Shown: positions 19,702 through 32,105 of the stretch, one piece after another
Numbering within the stretch: the first letter of the stretch is position 1
How the letters are laid out: every line of letters begins with the position of its first letter
Source: Glebionis coronaria
Lineage: Eukaryota; Streptophyta; Magnoliopsida; Asterales; Asteraceae
DNA length: 64,000 bases
Assembly (NCBI GenBank): GCA_025667525.1
Contig: CM046876.1
Span: forward strand, 476,800,557 to 476,864,556
Reading direction: 5' to 3'
Notes under the pieces: model-generated
Databases searched by the model: none
The model's input: only the letters and a program-made list of their open reading frames with translations
What the model was told of the DNA's origin: nothing
Translations under genes and position numbers: made by a program

Positions 19702-20790
19702 CTCCTTCAACCATTAGATATTCCAGAGTGGAAGTGGGACAAAATCACCATGGATTTTGTTACTGGTCTTCCGCCTACCAAGAGGAAGCACGATGCAATT
19801 TGGGTTATCGTTGATCGACTTACCAAATCAGCTCATTTCTTACCGATCCGCAAGGAAGATCCGGTAAGTAAACTCGCAGATACGTACAGAAGAGAGATCA
19901 CGAGACTCCACGGTGCACCATCCAGCATCGTCTCAGACAGAGATCCTCGATTCACTTCGCGCTTTTGGAAAAGTCTGCAGAAAGCTTGGGGTACACAACT
20001 TAAGCTTAGCACGGCTTTTCATCCTCAAACGAACGGACAGTCGAAGCGAACCATTCAGACATTGGAGGATATGTTGGGGTCATGTGCGTTGGAATGGACG
20101 GGTGATTGGGACGATTACATCTGTTTGGTGGAGTTTACATACAACAACAGTTGGCACGCAAGTATCAAGCGTGCTCCATTTGAGATGTTGTATGGCAGAA
20201 AGTGTCGTGCCCCAATCTGTTGGGATCAGGTTGGCGAGCGAACACTTGAAGGACCAGAAATCATAGAGATGACCAATGAGAAGATCGCAGTAGCTAAGCA
20301 GAAAATTCAGGAAGCACGATCACGTCCAAAGAGTTACGCCGATAAGCATCGTAGGGACATACACTTTAACGTAGGAGACCACGTCTTCCTTAAGGTTTCG
20401 CCGGCACGTGGTGTTAGACGCTTCGGGATTAAAGGGAAACTCAGTCCTCGTTTCATCGGACCGTTTGATATCATTGAACGAGTCGGTGAAGTATCTTACC
20501 GATTGGCGTTACCTCCGCAGCTTTCGCATGTGCACAATGTGTTTCATGAGTCCTTACTCAGAGGGTACCAGTATCATCCCCTTCACATGGTTCAGTATCC
20601 ACTGGAACAGATACGTGAAGATCTCACTTTTATAGAAGAACCCGAACGAGTTCTTGACAGACAAGAACGAGTCATGAGAAAGAAGACGATTCCATTCGTC
20701 AAAATTCTATGGAGGGATCATACCGAGCGGGAAGCCACTTGGGAAACAGAGGAGTCTATCCGGGCTTCTTACCCTCATTTCATATTTTGA
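19702..20790 (+). pseudogene. pol: Integrase core and chromodomain, unit 1 (3' half)
   Basis: The integrase resumes after the insertion. The first catalytic Asp (TMDFVTG) and second (VSDRDPRF) are present, but the DDE glutamate in the usual GQSER motif is Lys (GQSKR), as in unit 2. This unit also has Asn for Asp in HPQTNG. The C-terminal GPF/Y-type region is followed by a chromodomain-like end (ILWRDHTEREATWE ... SYPHFIF), the mark of Tekay/Del chromoviruses, which is thought to guide integration into heterochromatin. The frame is open to its natural stop. Confidence 0.9.
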
Positions 20791-20866
20791 ATTCGGGTAT
20801 GTTCTTCTTTTCCAGTTTCCTTTATCTATAATTCGGGGACGAATTATTCTTTTTAGGGGGAAGAGT
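20791..20866 (+). other. 3' untranslated stretch with polypurine tract, unit 1
   Basis: AGGGGGAAGAG at 20855-20865 lies one base before the LTR. Unit 2 has the same tract with one extra G. Confidence 0.75.
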
Positions 20867-21654
20867 TGTAAAACCCGCAATCTTTTACCATGAATAGTAC
20901 CCTTAAGATCGTACGTACTAGATTAAAACTTTCCTAATATAGCATGATTACGATTACGTGTTAGGATTTTATGTATTACGTACGTGTTAGAACACGATAA
21001 GTATTTACTACGCACGAGCACGTGATAATTATTTGACGATAATTAATCACGAACATGTGATCATGAAATCATGAACGTAATTAAAACACGAACTATTATT
21101 AATTACGTATATATATTTATTACGAGTGTAATTAAATATATTAGATCACGATAATTACGTAACGAGAACACTTAAAACGCGAACACAAATAATCACGAAC
21201 GTATAACTTAACATCGAGACACGGAAAAAAGGTACGGGTACCCCAAGTGGGGCCCCCTACCCGCGGCTACAAGGGACAAATGGGCCAAGCCCATTTGTAA
21301 TTTTACTAAAAGGATTAAATAATTTTTACACTACTCATTTTTACATTTACAGAAGATTTTAGCAAAAACCTAAAACCCTGCTTCTCTTCTTTCTTTTGGC
21401 CACCACCCTCAAAACACCACAAGGAGGTGGTTGTTGATCTTGGATCTTGGAATTTTAGTTGGTGATCATGTTTGTTCTTCGTCCTTTTGATCCCTGAATT
21501 CGGTAGATCCTTTTTAAACCTTTTCTTTTGATTTGATCTTTTAATAAATCAAGAACATGTTATGTTTTTTTACAAAAACCTAATAAATAAACATGGATCT
21601 AACATGAATTGTGGTTTAATAAAATTAAAAGTATGGTTTTTAGGGGTTTTTGTT

Positions 21655-21840
21655 TTGGCCGCAGCCTGCACCGAACCCGAAGGGGGTTTCGGTTTGGCCA
21701 ACCGACCACCACCGAGACCATATGGTCCCGGTTGGTTGGTGTGGGTCCCACGGCAGCATCAAGACACGGGGTACCCCGATTTGGTTCGGGGTACGGTGTC
21801 GATTTCATGTCCGGTTCATGGTTTTGATTCTAGATCCGGT
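21655..21840 (+). other. GC-rich hairpin island in the LTR
   Basis: This block stands out from AT-rich surroundings. GACCATATGGTC (21716-21727) is a perfect 12-bp palindrome nested between CCAACCG and CGGTTGG arms. An imperfect hairpin precedes it (CCGAACCC / GGGTTTCGG). The LTR at 29081 keeps the same structure, with its palindrome at 29931-29942. It could be an RNA structure near the transcription start; that is inference. Confidence 0.5.
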
Positions 21841-22458
21841 TCATGGTGTATGTTTAGTTTTATTTTTTTATGATCTTATGTTAAAAATTAAATTAATAAA
21901 ATGACATGATTAATTTAATAACATGACTTAGGTTATTTTAATTATTAATAATCATGAAATTAATTAACCTAAGTATTTTTATAATTTAGACTTATAATTA
22001 ATTAATTATTTAAAAACCATGATTATAATTAATTAATTAACATGACTTAGGTTATATTATTAATAAATAATAATACATGTTTTAACCTAAGTATTTAACT
22101 TTATTTAATTAAAAACATGTTATACTTTAATTAAATATTTTAACCTATAGTTTAATTTAATTACATGAAATAATTATTAAACTATACATTATATCATATG
22201 ACTTAGAAAATAATCATGAAAACACTTAGGCTTATATACTTAGCTTATTTAACCAGCTTATTTCTAGTTATGGAAACTTTCTATTTTTAGAAACTTAATT
22301 AAATAAGGCATCTAATCTATTTATGGAAACCTTCTATTTTTAGAAACTTATTTATTTCATGCAGCTAATCTATTTATGGAAACTTATTTAATTAAGGCAG
22401 CTGATCTATTTATGGAAACTTTCTATTTTTAGAAACTTATCTATTTTAAGCAGTAATT

Positions 22459-22642
22459 CTATTTTTGGAAACGTTCTATTTTTTGAAACTTTATATTTTT
22501 GGAAACTTTCTATTTTTGGAAACTTTCTATTTTTGGAAACTTTCTATTTTTAGAAACTTTCTGTTTTTGGTAACTTTCTATTTTTGGAAACTTTCTATTT
22601 TTGGAAACTTTCTATTTTAGGAAACCGGCTATTTTTGGAAAG
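22459..22642 (+). repeat. 17-bp minisatellite in LTR (TTTTTGGAAACTTTCTA)
   Basis: About ten tandem copies of a 17-nt unit are present. Looser related copies (TATGGAAAC ... TTTAGAAACTTA) extend upstream to about 22266. The same array occurs at 30672-30858 with similar copy number and private point changes. Confidence 0.85.
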
Positions 22643-23890
22643 TTACTTATTATTACAGAGTAAGTATAATAATGCAAGAAATACCAGAAATACTTAATCA
22701 GATTAAACAGAATATAAGATAAACACAGTTAAAGGCTTTAAAACAGTAAAACATGGTAAGAACACATAAAATAAGCTAAGACATGACATAAAACCAGCTA
22801 CGTATTTAGTAAGCAGATACTTATTCATGTATGTATTTATGTAGCACTAGTGATACGGAAGTAGGATTCCTCTCAGTTCATCTTCTTCGTTCACTGGACA
22901 TAAGGTACGGATTCCCGTCCTTTCAGTATGGACATTCTTTCTTTATTAGGATTCCCCGTATGCAGCCAAATGTTTCCCGTAGTGTAAGTTACGTGTTTGA
23001 TTGCTTATGTTTAATTAAGATTACCTATAGCCATATACATGCATGACCAGTTTCACCTAGTTATGGAGGTACCATAACCATCACATTAGAGGCACTGATG
23101 TTATGACTTCACCACGACGGAGTGATTGCTCGTGGCGTCCCTTCAGCTTTTGGCCATTTATACTATATTTATCATGTGGGGCGTATGGGTGCATCCTAGT
23201 TACATGTTTTCAGTCAGGATTTCATGGTGAATGTGGTGTGTGCCTTGCATCCTTCACAAGGAGTTGATCCCTCCTACCCAAAAACCAGTATATTAAATTA
23301 GAGGCAGCCCCTCTAATTTGCATGATGAGGTCACCCCTCCAAGTATTCATGCACGGTGCATTTTCATGACCTATATTTGCTAATGGTAAAATATGACAAA
23401 CAGTTTTTTACAAGATAAACATAAGACTTTTCAAACTATTAAACCAGTTTTATCAAGACTTAACCAGGTTACTCGGGACTTAGTTTTCTTCCGCTGTTAT
23501 ATGTTATATGCTTATCCTATTCATGCTTTATTGTACATCCATGCACTGAGCGTATTTGCTCAGCCGTTTTCCTTTTCTATGTTCCCAAAACGGCAGGTAC
23601 TCATGGACGCTCGTAGACACTAAGAGTACGTGCATATGGACTAGAAGCTGTCTAGCCTTCTTTACTTTATGCATTTCCTTTCTTATGATACATTTGCTAT
23701 GGACATTGTTTAGTCCTTTCCTTTACTATACTTATGTTTGTGTGTGATGAGCTTTACTTTTAGACTACCGATGTTTGATTCCGGTATTTTCCTTTTATGG
23801 TCAAGTAATGTTTAGATATTTTTCCTTTTATGCTTTGATGACACGCCATAATTGCATGTGACATTTCCATTATCAAAATGGGGTGTTACA

Positions 23891-24475
23891 ACCCATTGAT
23901 GACCCCATTTCTTTTATGACTCCTTCACCTACTCCTTCAAATGACTTTATGCTTTCTTCAAAACCTCTTAGCGAGACATGTTTTGATAAACCAATTTTTG
24001 AGGAGTGTGAAGAACTTTATAATGAGTGCATAGAAGAAGAACCTTTAATTTTTTCTTCACCTAAGGAGTTTGTAGAAAGGGATGCGTTATCTTGTGATTC
24101 CGACTACCTTTTTAGTTATTCCTCGGGTTCAGATGAGGATGATTCTCCTATTTTACCAAAACCGACTTTTGAAAACCATGATACAAATGATTTATCGGTT
24201 TTTTTTACTCCTTAGTGATGACTTTTATACCCCGAGTATTGAGAAATTCCATCACGAGGATGCTTTTTATGATCCCGTGTTATTGGATTTCTCGCATGAG
24301 CTTAATTGTGATCATGGTATTGATGAGAAGGCAAATGGAGTTTTAAAACTTGATATTGATATTGATTTTGAAAACACGGATTTTGATCAATTCACATTTG
24401 CCTCTTTGCCAATTACTTTTGATTCTACCATCGATTCTCTTCAACTTATCACTTTTAGTGATGATGATGGTTTTC
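23891..24475 (+). pseudogene. Trapped flank segment between LTR and gag, unit 2
   Basis: This is a 585-bp copy of 32106-32689. It carries two extra T in a T run near 24205 relative to 598-1180, which breaks the acidic reading frame. It occupies the place of the PBS, leader and gag N-terminus. The join to gag is at the same base as in unit 1. Confidence 0.87.
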
Positions 24476-24939
24476 AATGCCATGGGTTGTGACCCCGCAT
24501 ACAAGGCGAGGTTGGCATGCTATCGGCTCGAAGGCGATGTGCTTAACTGGTGGTTAGCATTGATGCAGTCTGAAGGTGGTGACGAGTGGGTTGCTGGTTT
24601 GACTTGGGCTCAGTTCAAGGACAGGGTGATGGAGCACTTCTTTCCCAAGGCTAAGCAGGACAAGCTCAAGAGAGAATACCATGGGATCCGACAAAGAGCT
24701 GGGGAGAATAGCAACGAGTTTATGCAACGCTTTCTTCGCTTAGTTGGTTTCCTTGGTGCGGCAGCAGGTACTCCTGAAGAGCAGGCACATCACTTTAGAT
24801 GGGCTCTTTGCACATCGGTCGCAAACAATCTGGTGTGTGCTACGTTCAACACTGTAGCACAAGTGGACGATGCAGCACGTAAGCTGGAGATGCTGCAGGA
24901 GAGAGATGAGTTCGGGGAAGCTGAAAGACCCGACAAGAG

Positions 24940-25022
24940 GTAAAAAAATTCGTATTCAAGAGGTGACCAATCCGTATACTTTCCATATGTCAATTATTCA
25001 TCTCTTTAAATGTATCTTCCAG
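24940..25022 (+). other. Putative gag intron 1, unit 2
   Basis: This 83-nt segment, AG|GTAAAA ... TTCCAG|G, is one nucleotide longer than its unit 1 partner, yet the flanking exon frame is unaffected. Confidence 0.7.
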
Positions 25023-25172
25023 GCAGAAAACTGGGGACCGGTCTCAGCCGACTACTCAGCAGCAGCCTCATCAGCCCAAGGGAAACGGTCAGACTAACGA
25101 CAGTTCTGCTACGGATAGGCGTGGCGGTAATGATAATTACCGTAACAACGCTGGGCACTCCAACAGCAGCAG

Positions 25173-25248
25173 GTCCTAATACTTACGCAATTCCTTATGA
25201 TTTCATGTTATAACTCATATTCTGACACTTTAGCAAAACTTCTACCAG
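25173..25248 (+). other. Putative gag intron 2, unit 2
   Basis: This 76-nt segment, AG|GTCCTA ... CTACCAG|G, has the same borders as in unit 1. Confidence 0.7.
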
Positions 25249-25313
25249 GAATCATGGAAACGGTAGGGACCAGAACCAGAGAGGTTCGCAGCCTAGCCGT
25301 CCAGCTATCATTG

Positions 25314-25386
25314 GTATTCAATCTTACGATTATCCGCTTTGTCCTTTGTACCCAATTATCATGTCTTATGTAAAATGTTTCATCAG
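25314..25386 (+). other. Putative gag intron 3, unit 2
   Basis: This 73-nt segment, TTG|GTATTC ... CATCAG|G, has the same borders as in unit 1. Confidence 0.7.
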
Positions 25387-25856
25387 GTTCCCAGCCAGCC
25401 AGAGCACCTGCTAGAGGATTCACTCATCCTCTTTGCTCTACTTGCCATCGTAGGCACCCAGGACCATGTCGCCGTAATACTGACGCGTGCTTCAAGTGTG
25501 GTCTTCCTGGCCATATTATGAAGGATTGCCGTAAGGGAGAGATGGAGGGTACATCAGGACATGCTGATACCAAGCTGCCTCCTACTACCGGGCGTGTCTA
25601 CACGACATCTCGAGACCAGGCCAACAAGTCTACAGGTACCATCACTGGAATCTTGTATATGTATGGTCAAGCTGCATGTGTTCTTTTCGATACGGGTGCT
25701 ACTCACTCGGTTATTTCTATTGCTTATGCTAAGAACATTAGGATGCTCCCCATGCCATTAGAAAATAGGCTTACTATTTCCACGCCTTTGAGGGACTCTG
25801 TATTAATCACCCATGTATACAAGAGTCTTCCCCTAGAATTTGACGATAAGGTTTGA

Positions 25857-28800
25857 CCTGTCGACGCACTTCCGCTGGACATGAATGACTTCGACATGAT
25901 TTTGGGCATGGATTGGCTATCCAAGCATCATGCTACCATAGACTGCCATTCATATCGAGTTATCTTCGGTGATGTTAATGCACCAGAGTACATTCATAAT
26001 GGGTTCATACCCGGACGGTCTGTACAAGTCATATCTTCCCTGCAAGCGCGTGCACTACTGTCACATGGCTGCGAGGGTTATCTAGCTACGGTTCAAGACA
26101 TGGATGCTGAATCTCCATCAATTCAGGATCAACCTATAGTTTCGGAATTCCAAGATGTTTTTCCAGCAGAACTTCCGGGCATACCACCTGCACGAGAAGT
26201 GGAATTCAGTATCGAGCTTATTCCAGGAGCTGAACCAATCTCCAAGGCTCCTTATTGCATGGCTCCCATAGAGCTGAAGGATCAACTGCAAGAACTTCTT
26301 GAACGAGGTTTCATTCGACCGAGCGCATCTCCATGGGGTGCACCGGTCTTGTTTGTTAAGAAGAAGGACGGCAGTATGCGTCTTTGCATAGACTATCGCG
26401 AGCTCAACAAGATTACCATTCGGAATAGATATCCACAGCCACGCATTGACGATCTGTTTGACCAACTCCAAGGGGCCAAACACTTTTCCAAGATTGACCT
26501 TAGGTCAGGCTATCATCAGCTACGGGTCAAGGAGCAGGACATCGCTAAGACTGCCTTTCGTACCCGTTATGGCCACTACGAGTATAAGTTATGCCATTTG
26601 GCATGACAAATGCTCCAGCAGTGTTCATGGATTTTATGAACAGAATCTTCCATGAATTTCTGGACAAGTTCGTCATTGTCTTCATCGATGACATCCTGAT
26701 TTTCTCAAAGTCCAAGAGGAACACGAAGACCATCTTCGTACAGTACTACAGATTCTTCGCCAGAAGCAACTGTATGCTAAATTCTCCAAGTGTGAGTTCT
26801 GGTTAGACAAGGTGGCATTCTTAGGTCACATTGTATCAGCAGAAGGAATCACTATAGATCCAGCAAAGGTTGAGGCCATCACTAAGTGGCCAAGGCCGAC
26901 ATCAGCGACGGAAGTCCGCAGTTTCTTAGGCTTAGCTGGCTATTACCGTAGGTTCATGGAGAACTTTTCCCGCCTAGCACTACCATTGACCAAACTGATG
27001 CGGAAAGGGGAGAAATTCGTTTGGACTGAAGATCGAGAGAAGAGCTTTGAAGACCTGAAGCAGAAGCTAGTATCTGCACCTATTCTTACTCTACCATCTG
27101 GTACGGGTGGATTTCAAATCTACAGCGATGCATCGGGGAAGGGACTTGGCTGTGTTCTCATGTAACATGAAAAAGTGATCGCGTACGCTTCACGGCAGCT
27201 TAAGCCTTATGAAGAAAATTACCCCACGTATGACCTGGAACTTGCTGCAGTCGTGTTTGCATTGAAAATATGGAGGCACTACTTATATGGAGAATCATGT
27301 GACATTTTCACGGACCACAAGAGCTTGAAGTATATCTTCACTCAGCGTGAATTGAACATGAGGCAGAGGAGATGGTTAGAGCTGTTGAAGGATTATGACA
27401 TTAATCTACAGTATCATCCCGGAAAGGCAAATGTAGTAGCAGATGCTCTTAGCAGGAAGTCCGGAATGATCAACGGCATTAAAATCGAAGAGGAAATCAT
27501 CAGAGACTTGGAGCGACTAAACATCAAGATCATGGTACGTGGACAGCACGGTTACTAGGCTAATCTTAGAGTAGAACCCGAGTTACTCTCTAAGATCAAG
27601 GAAGCTCAGAAGGATGACGGAGAATCTGGGCGATAGTACAAAATTTAGAGAAGCAGACGGAATTCAGAGTAGATGTAGATGGTATCGTATGGCAGGGCAC
27701 GAGACTTTGTGTTCCTGATGACTAAGAACTCCGGGAAGCTTTGTTAGCTGAAGCTCATAGCTCCCCATTCTCTATACATCCTGGTTCGACTAAGATGTAC
27801 CATGACATCAAGCAGTACTTTTGGTGGAGTGGTATGAAACAGGATGTGGCCACTTACGTCTCCAAATGTCTTACCTGCCAGCAGGTTAAGATCGAGCATC
27901 AGCGATCTGGCGGTCTCCTTCAACCATTAGATATTCCAGAGTGGAAATGGGACAAAATCACCATGGATTTTGTTACTGGTCTTTCGCCTACCAAGAGGAA
28001 GCACGATGCAATTTGGGTTATCGTTGATCGACTTACCAAATCAGCTCATTTCTTACCGATCCGCAAGGAAGATCCGGTAAGTAAACTCGCAGATACGTAC
28101 AGAAGAGAGATCACGAGACTCCACGGTGCACCATCCAGCATCGTCTCAGACAGAGATCCTCGATTCACTTCGCGCTTTTGGAAAAGTCTGCAGAAAGCTT
28201 GGGGTACACAACTTAAGCTTAGCACGGCTTTTCATCCTCAAACGGACGGACAGTCGAAGCGAACCATTCAGACATTGGAGGATATGTTGGGGTCATGTGC
28301 GTTGGAATGGACGGGTGATTGGGACGATTACATCTGTTTGGTGGAGTTTGCATACAACAACAGTTGGCACGCAAGTATCAAGTGTGCTCCATTTGAGATG
28401 TTGTATGGCAGAAAGTGTCGTGCCCCAATCTGCTGGGATCAGGTTGGCGAGCGAACACTTGAAGGACCAGAAATCATAGAGATGACCAATGAGAAGATCG
28501 CAGTAGCTAAGCAGAAAATTCAGGAAGCACGGTCACGTCAAAAGAGTTACGCCGATAAGCATCGTAGGGACATACACTTTAACGTAGGAGATCACGTCTT
28601 CCTTAAGGTTTCGCCGGCACGTGGTGTTAGACGCTTCGGGATTAAAGGGAAACTCAGTCCTCGTTTCATCGGACCGTTTGATATCATTGAACGAGTCGGT
28701 GAAGTATCTTACCGATTGGCGTTACCTCCGCAGCTTTCGCATGTGCACAATGTGTTTCATGAGTCCTTACTCAGAGGGTACCAGTATCATCCCCTTCACA

Positions 28801-29003
28801 TGGTTCAGTATCCACTAGAACAGATACGTGAAGATCTCACTTTTGTAGAAGAACCCGAACGAGTTCTTGACAGACAAGAACGAGTCATGAGAAAGAAGAC
28901 GATTCCATTCGTCAAAATTCTATGGAGGGATCATACCGAGCGAGAAGCCACTTGGGAAACAGAGGAGTCTATCCGGGCTTCTTACCCTCATTTCATATTT
29001 TGA
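25857..29003 (+). pseudogene. pol: pol with chromodomain, unit 2
   Basis: RT covers about 25881-26900 (FIDD near 26686), RNase H to about 27490, the integrase zinc region about 27745-27890, the core to about 28300, and the chromodomain ends at 29003. Lesions shared with unit 1: 1-nt loss near 26587, TAA near 27163, TAG near 27556, frameshift near 27624, and Glu-to-Lys at the third integrase catalytic position (GQSKR). Private lesions: a 1-nt loss near 26716 in RT and a TAA near 27722 where unit 1 keeps CAA. Unlike unit 1, the integrase is uninterrupted and gives the empty-site sequence for the composite insertion. Confidence 0.9.
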
Positions 29004-29067
29004 ATTCGGGTATGTTCTTCTTTTCCAGTTTCCTTTATCTATAATTCGGGGACGAATTATTCTTTTT

Positions 29068-29079
29068 AGGGGGGAAGAG
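29068..29079 (+). other. Polypurine tract, unit 2
   Basis: AGGGGGGAAGAG lies one base before the LTR start TGTAAAACCC. Confidence 0.75.
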
Positions 29080-29080
29080 T

Positions 29081-32000
29081 TGTAAAACCCGCAATCTTTT
29101 ACCATGAATAGTACCCTTAAGATCGTACGTACTAGATTAAAACTTTCCTAATATAGCATGATTACGATTACGTGTTAGGATTTTATGTATTACGTACGTG
29201 TTAGAACACGATAAGTATTTACTACGCACGAGCACGTAATAATTATTTGACGATAATTAATCACGAACATGTGATCATGAAATCATGAACGTAATTAAAA
29301 CACGAACTATTATTAATTACGTATATATATTTATTACGAGTGTAATTAAATATATTAGATCACGATAATTACGTAACGAGAACACTTAAAACGCGAACAC
29401 AAATAATCACGAACGTATAACTTAACATCGAGACACAGAAAAAAGGTACGGGTACCCCAAGTGGGGCCCCCTGCCCGCGGCTACAAGGGACAAATGGGCC
29501 AAGCCCATTTGTAATTTTTACTAAAAGGATTAAATAATTTTTACACTACTCATTTTTACATTTACAGAAGATTTTAGCAAAAACCTAAAACCCTGCTTCT
29601 CTTCTTTCTTTTTATCCGCCACCCTCAAAACACCACAAGGAGGTGGTTGTTGATCTTGGATCTTGGAATTTTAGTTGGTGATCGTGTTTGTTCTTCGTCC
29701 TTTTGATCCCTGAATTCGGTAGATCCTTTTTAAACCTTTTCTTTTGATTTGATCTTTTAATAAATCAAGAACATGTTATGTTTTTTACAAAAACCTAATA
29801 AATAAACATGGATCTAACATGAATTGTGGTTTAATAAAATCAAAAGTATGGTTTTTAGGGGTTTTTGTTTTGGCCGCAGCCTGCACCGAACCCGAAGGGG
29901 GTTTCGGTTTGGCCAACCGACCACCACCGAGACCATATGGTCCCGGTTGGTTGGTGTGGGTCCCACGGCAGCATCAAGACACGGGGTACCCCGATTTGGT
30001 TCGGGGTACGGTGTCGATTTCATGTCCGGTTCATGGTTTTGATTCTAGATCCGGTTCATGGTGTATGTTTAGTTTTATTTTTTTATGATCTTATGTTAAA
30101 AATTAAATTAATAAAATGACATGATTAATTTAATAACATGACTTAGGTTATTTTAATTATTAATAATCATGAAATTAATTAACCTAAGTATTTTTATAAT
30201 TTAGACTTATAATTAATTAATTATTTAAAAACCATGATTATAATTAATTAATTAACATGACTTAGGTTATATTATTAATAAATAATAATACATGTTTTAA
30301 CCTAAGTATTTAACTTTATTTAATTAAAAACATGTTATACTTTAATTAAATATTTTAACCTATAGTTTAATTTAATTACATGAAATAATTATTAAACTAT
30401 ACATTATATCATATGACTTAGAAAATAATCATGAAAACACTTAGGCTTATATACTTAGCTTATTTAACCAGCTTATTTCTAGTTATGGAAACTTTCTATT
30501 TTTAGAAACTTAATTAAATAAGGCATCTAATCTATTTATGGAAACCTTCTATTTTTAGAAACTTATTTATTTCAGGCAGCTAATCTATTTATGGAAACTT
30601 ATTTAATTAAGGCAGCTGATCTATTTATGGAAACTTTCTATTTTTAGAAACTTATCTATTTTAAGCAGTAATTCTATTTTTGGAAACGTTCTATTTTTTT
30701 AAACTTTCTATTTTTGGAAACTTTCTATTTTTGGAAACTTTCTATTTTTGGAAACTTTCTATTTTTGGAAACTTTCTGTTTTTGGTAACTTTCTATTTTT
30801 GGAAACTTTCTATTTTTGGAAACTTTCTATTTTAGGAAACCGGCTATTTTTGGAAAGTTACTTATTATTACACAGTAAGTATAATAATGCATGAAATACC
30901 AGAAATACTTAATCAGATTAAACAGAATATAAGATAAAACAGTTAAAGGCTTTAAAACAGTAAAACATGGTAAGAACACTTAAAATAAGCTAAGACATGA
31001 CATAAAACCAGTTACGTATTTAGTAAGCAGATACTTATTCATGTATGTATTTATGTAGCACTAGTGATACGGAAGTAGGATTCCTCTCAGTTCATCTTCT
31101 TCGTTCACTGGACATAAGGTACGGATTCCCGTCCTTTCAGTATGGACATTCTTTCCTTATTAGGATTCCCCGTATGCAGCCACATGTTTCCCGTAGTGTA
31201 AGTTACGTGTTTGATTGCTTATGTTTAATTAAGATTACCTATAGCCATATACATGCATGACCAGTTTCACCTAGTTATGGAGGTACCATAACCATAACAT
31301 TAGAGGCACTGATGTTATGACTTCACCACGACGGAGTGATTGCTCGTGGCGTCCCTTCAGCTTTTGGCCATTTATATTATAGTTATCATGTGGGGCGTAT
31401 GGTTGCATCCTAGTTACATGTTTTCAGTCAGGATTTCATGGTGAATGTGGTGTGTGCCTTGCATCCTTCACAAGGAGTTGATCCCTCCTACCCAAAAACC
31501 AGTATATTAAATTAGAGGCAGCCCCTCTAATTTGCATGATGAGGTCACCCCTCCAAGTATTCATGCACGGTGGATTTTCATGACCTATATTTGCTAATGG
31601 TAAAATATGACAAACAGTTTTTTTACAAGATAAACATAAGACTTTTCAAACTATTAAACCAGTTTTATCAAGACTTAACCAGGTTACTCAGGACTTAGTT
31701 TTCTTCCGCTGTTATATGTTATATGCTTATCCTATTCATGCTTTATTGTACATCCATGCACTGAGCGTATTTGCTCAGCCGTTTTCCTTTTCTATGTTCC
31801 CGAAACGGCAGGTACTCATGGACGCTCGTAGACACTAAGAGTACGTGCATATGGACTGGAAGCTGTCTAGCCTTCTTTACTTTATGCATTTCCTTTCTTA
31901 TGATACATTTGCTATGGACATTGTTTAGTCCTTTCCTTTACTATACTTATGTTTGTGTGTGATGAGCTTTACTTTTAGACTACCGATATTTGATTCCGGT

Positions 32001-32105
32001 ATTTTCCTTTTATGGTCAAGTAATGTTTAGATATTTTTCCTTTTATGCTTTGATGACACGCCATAATTGCATGTGACATTTCCATTATCAAAATGGGGTG
32101 TTACA
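29081..32105 (+). mobile_element. Tekay-type LTR, last in array
   Basis: A 3025-bp LTR ending GGTGTTACA. It is followed by ACCCATTGATG, the intact Athila-like flank. If the original 5' LTR upstream of the window is preceded by ACCCA, that would be the target duplication. Confidence 0.92.
30672..30858 (+). repeat. 17-bp minisatellite in last LTR
   Basis: This is the same GGAAACTTTCTATTTTT unit and register as at 22459-22642, with a few private substitutions. Confidence 0.85.

Larger units (their letters stand above)
20867..23890 (+). mobile_element. Tekay-type LTR shared by units 1 and 2
   Basis: A 3024-bp LTR, TGTAAAACCC ... GGTGTTACA. It is about as long as the LTR at 29081-32105 and differs from it at scattered sites and small indels. 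Inside are a block rich in CACGA/ACGTA words (20930-21200), a GC-rich hairpin island (21655-21840), a long AT-rich tract and a 17-bp minisatellite. No reading frame inside it is credible. Confidence 0.92.
24476..25856 (+). pseudogene. gag: gag (5'-truncated) and protease, unit 2, with three introns
   Basis: It has the same layout as unit 1 but is better preserved. Exon-like blocks are 24476-24939, 25023-25172, 25249-25313 and 25387-25856. Once the introns are removed they form one uninterrupted frame from the gag core through an intact CCHC knuckle (CFKCGLPGHIMKDC) to the protease DTGATHSV near 25690. The frame ends at the TGA at 25854-25856 shared with unit 1, probably a decayed CGA codon. 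Without 5' gag and PBS this unit could not retrotranspose. Confidence 0.87.

Noticed and set aside
21562..21873. Open frames of 70-103 codons in the GC-rich part of the Tekay-type LTR, repeated at 29814-30119
   Set aside because: They lie in several overlapping frames on both strands over a palindromic GC island, so openness follows from composition. No family resemblance.
24082..24492. Apparent fusion protein of the acidic ORF with gag
   Set aside because: The acidic frame and the gag frame differ at the junction and the former ends a few codons past it.
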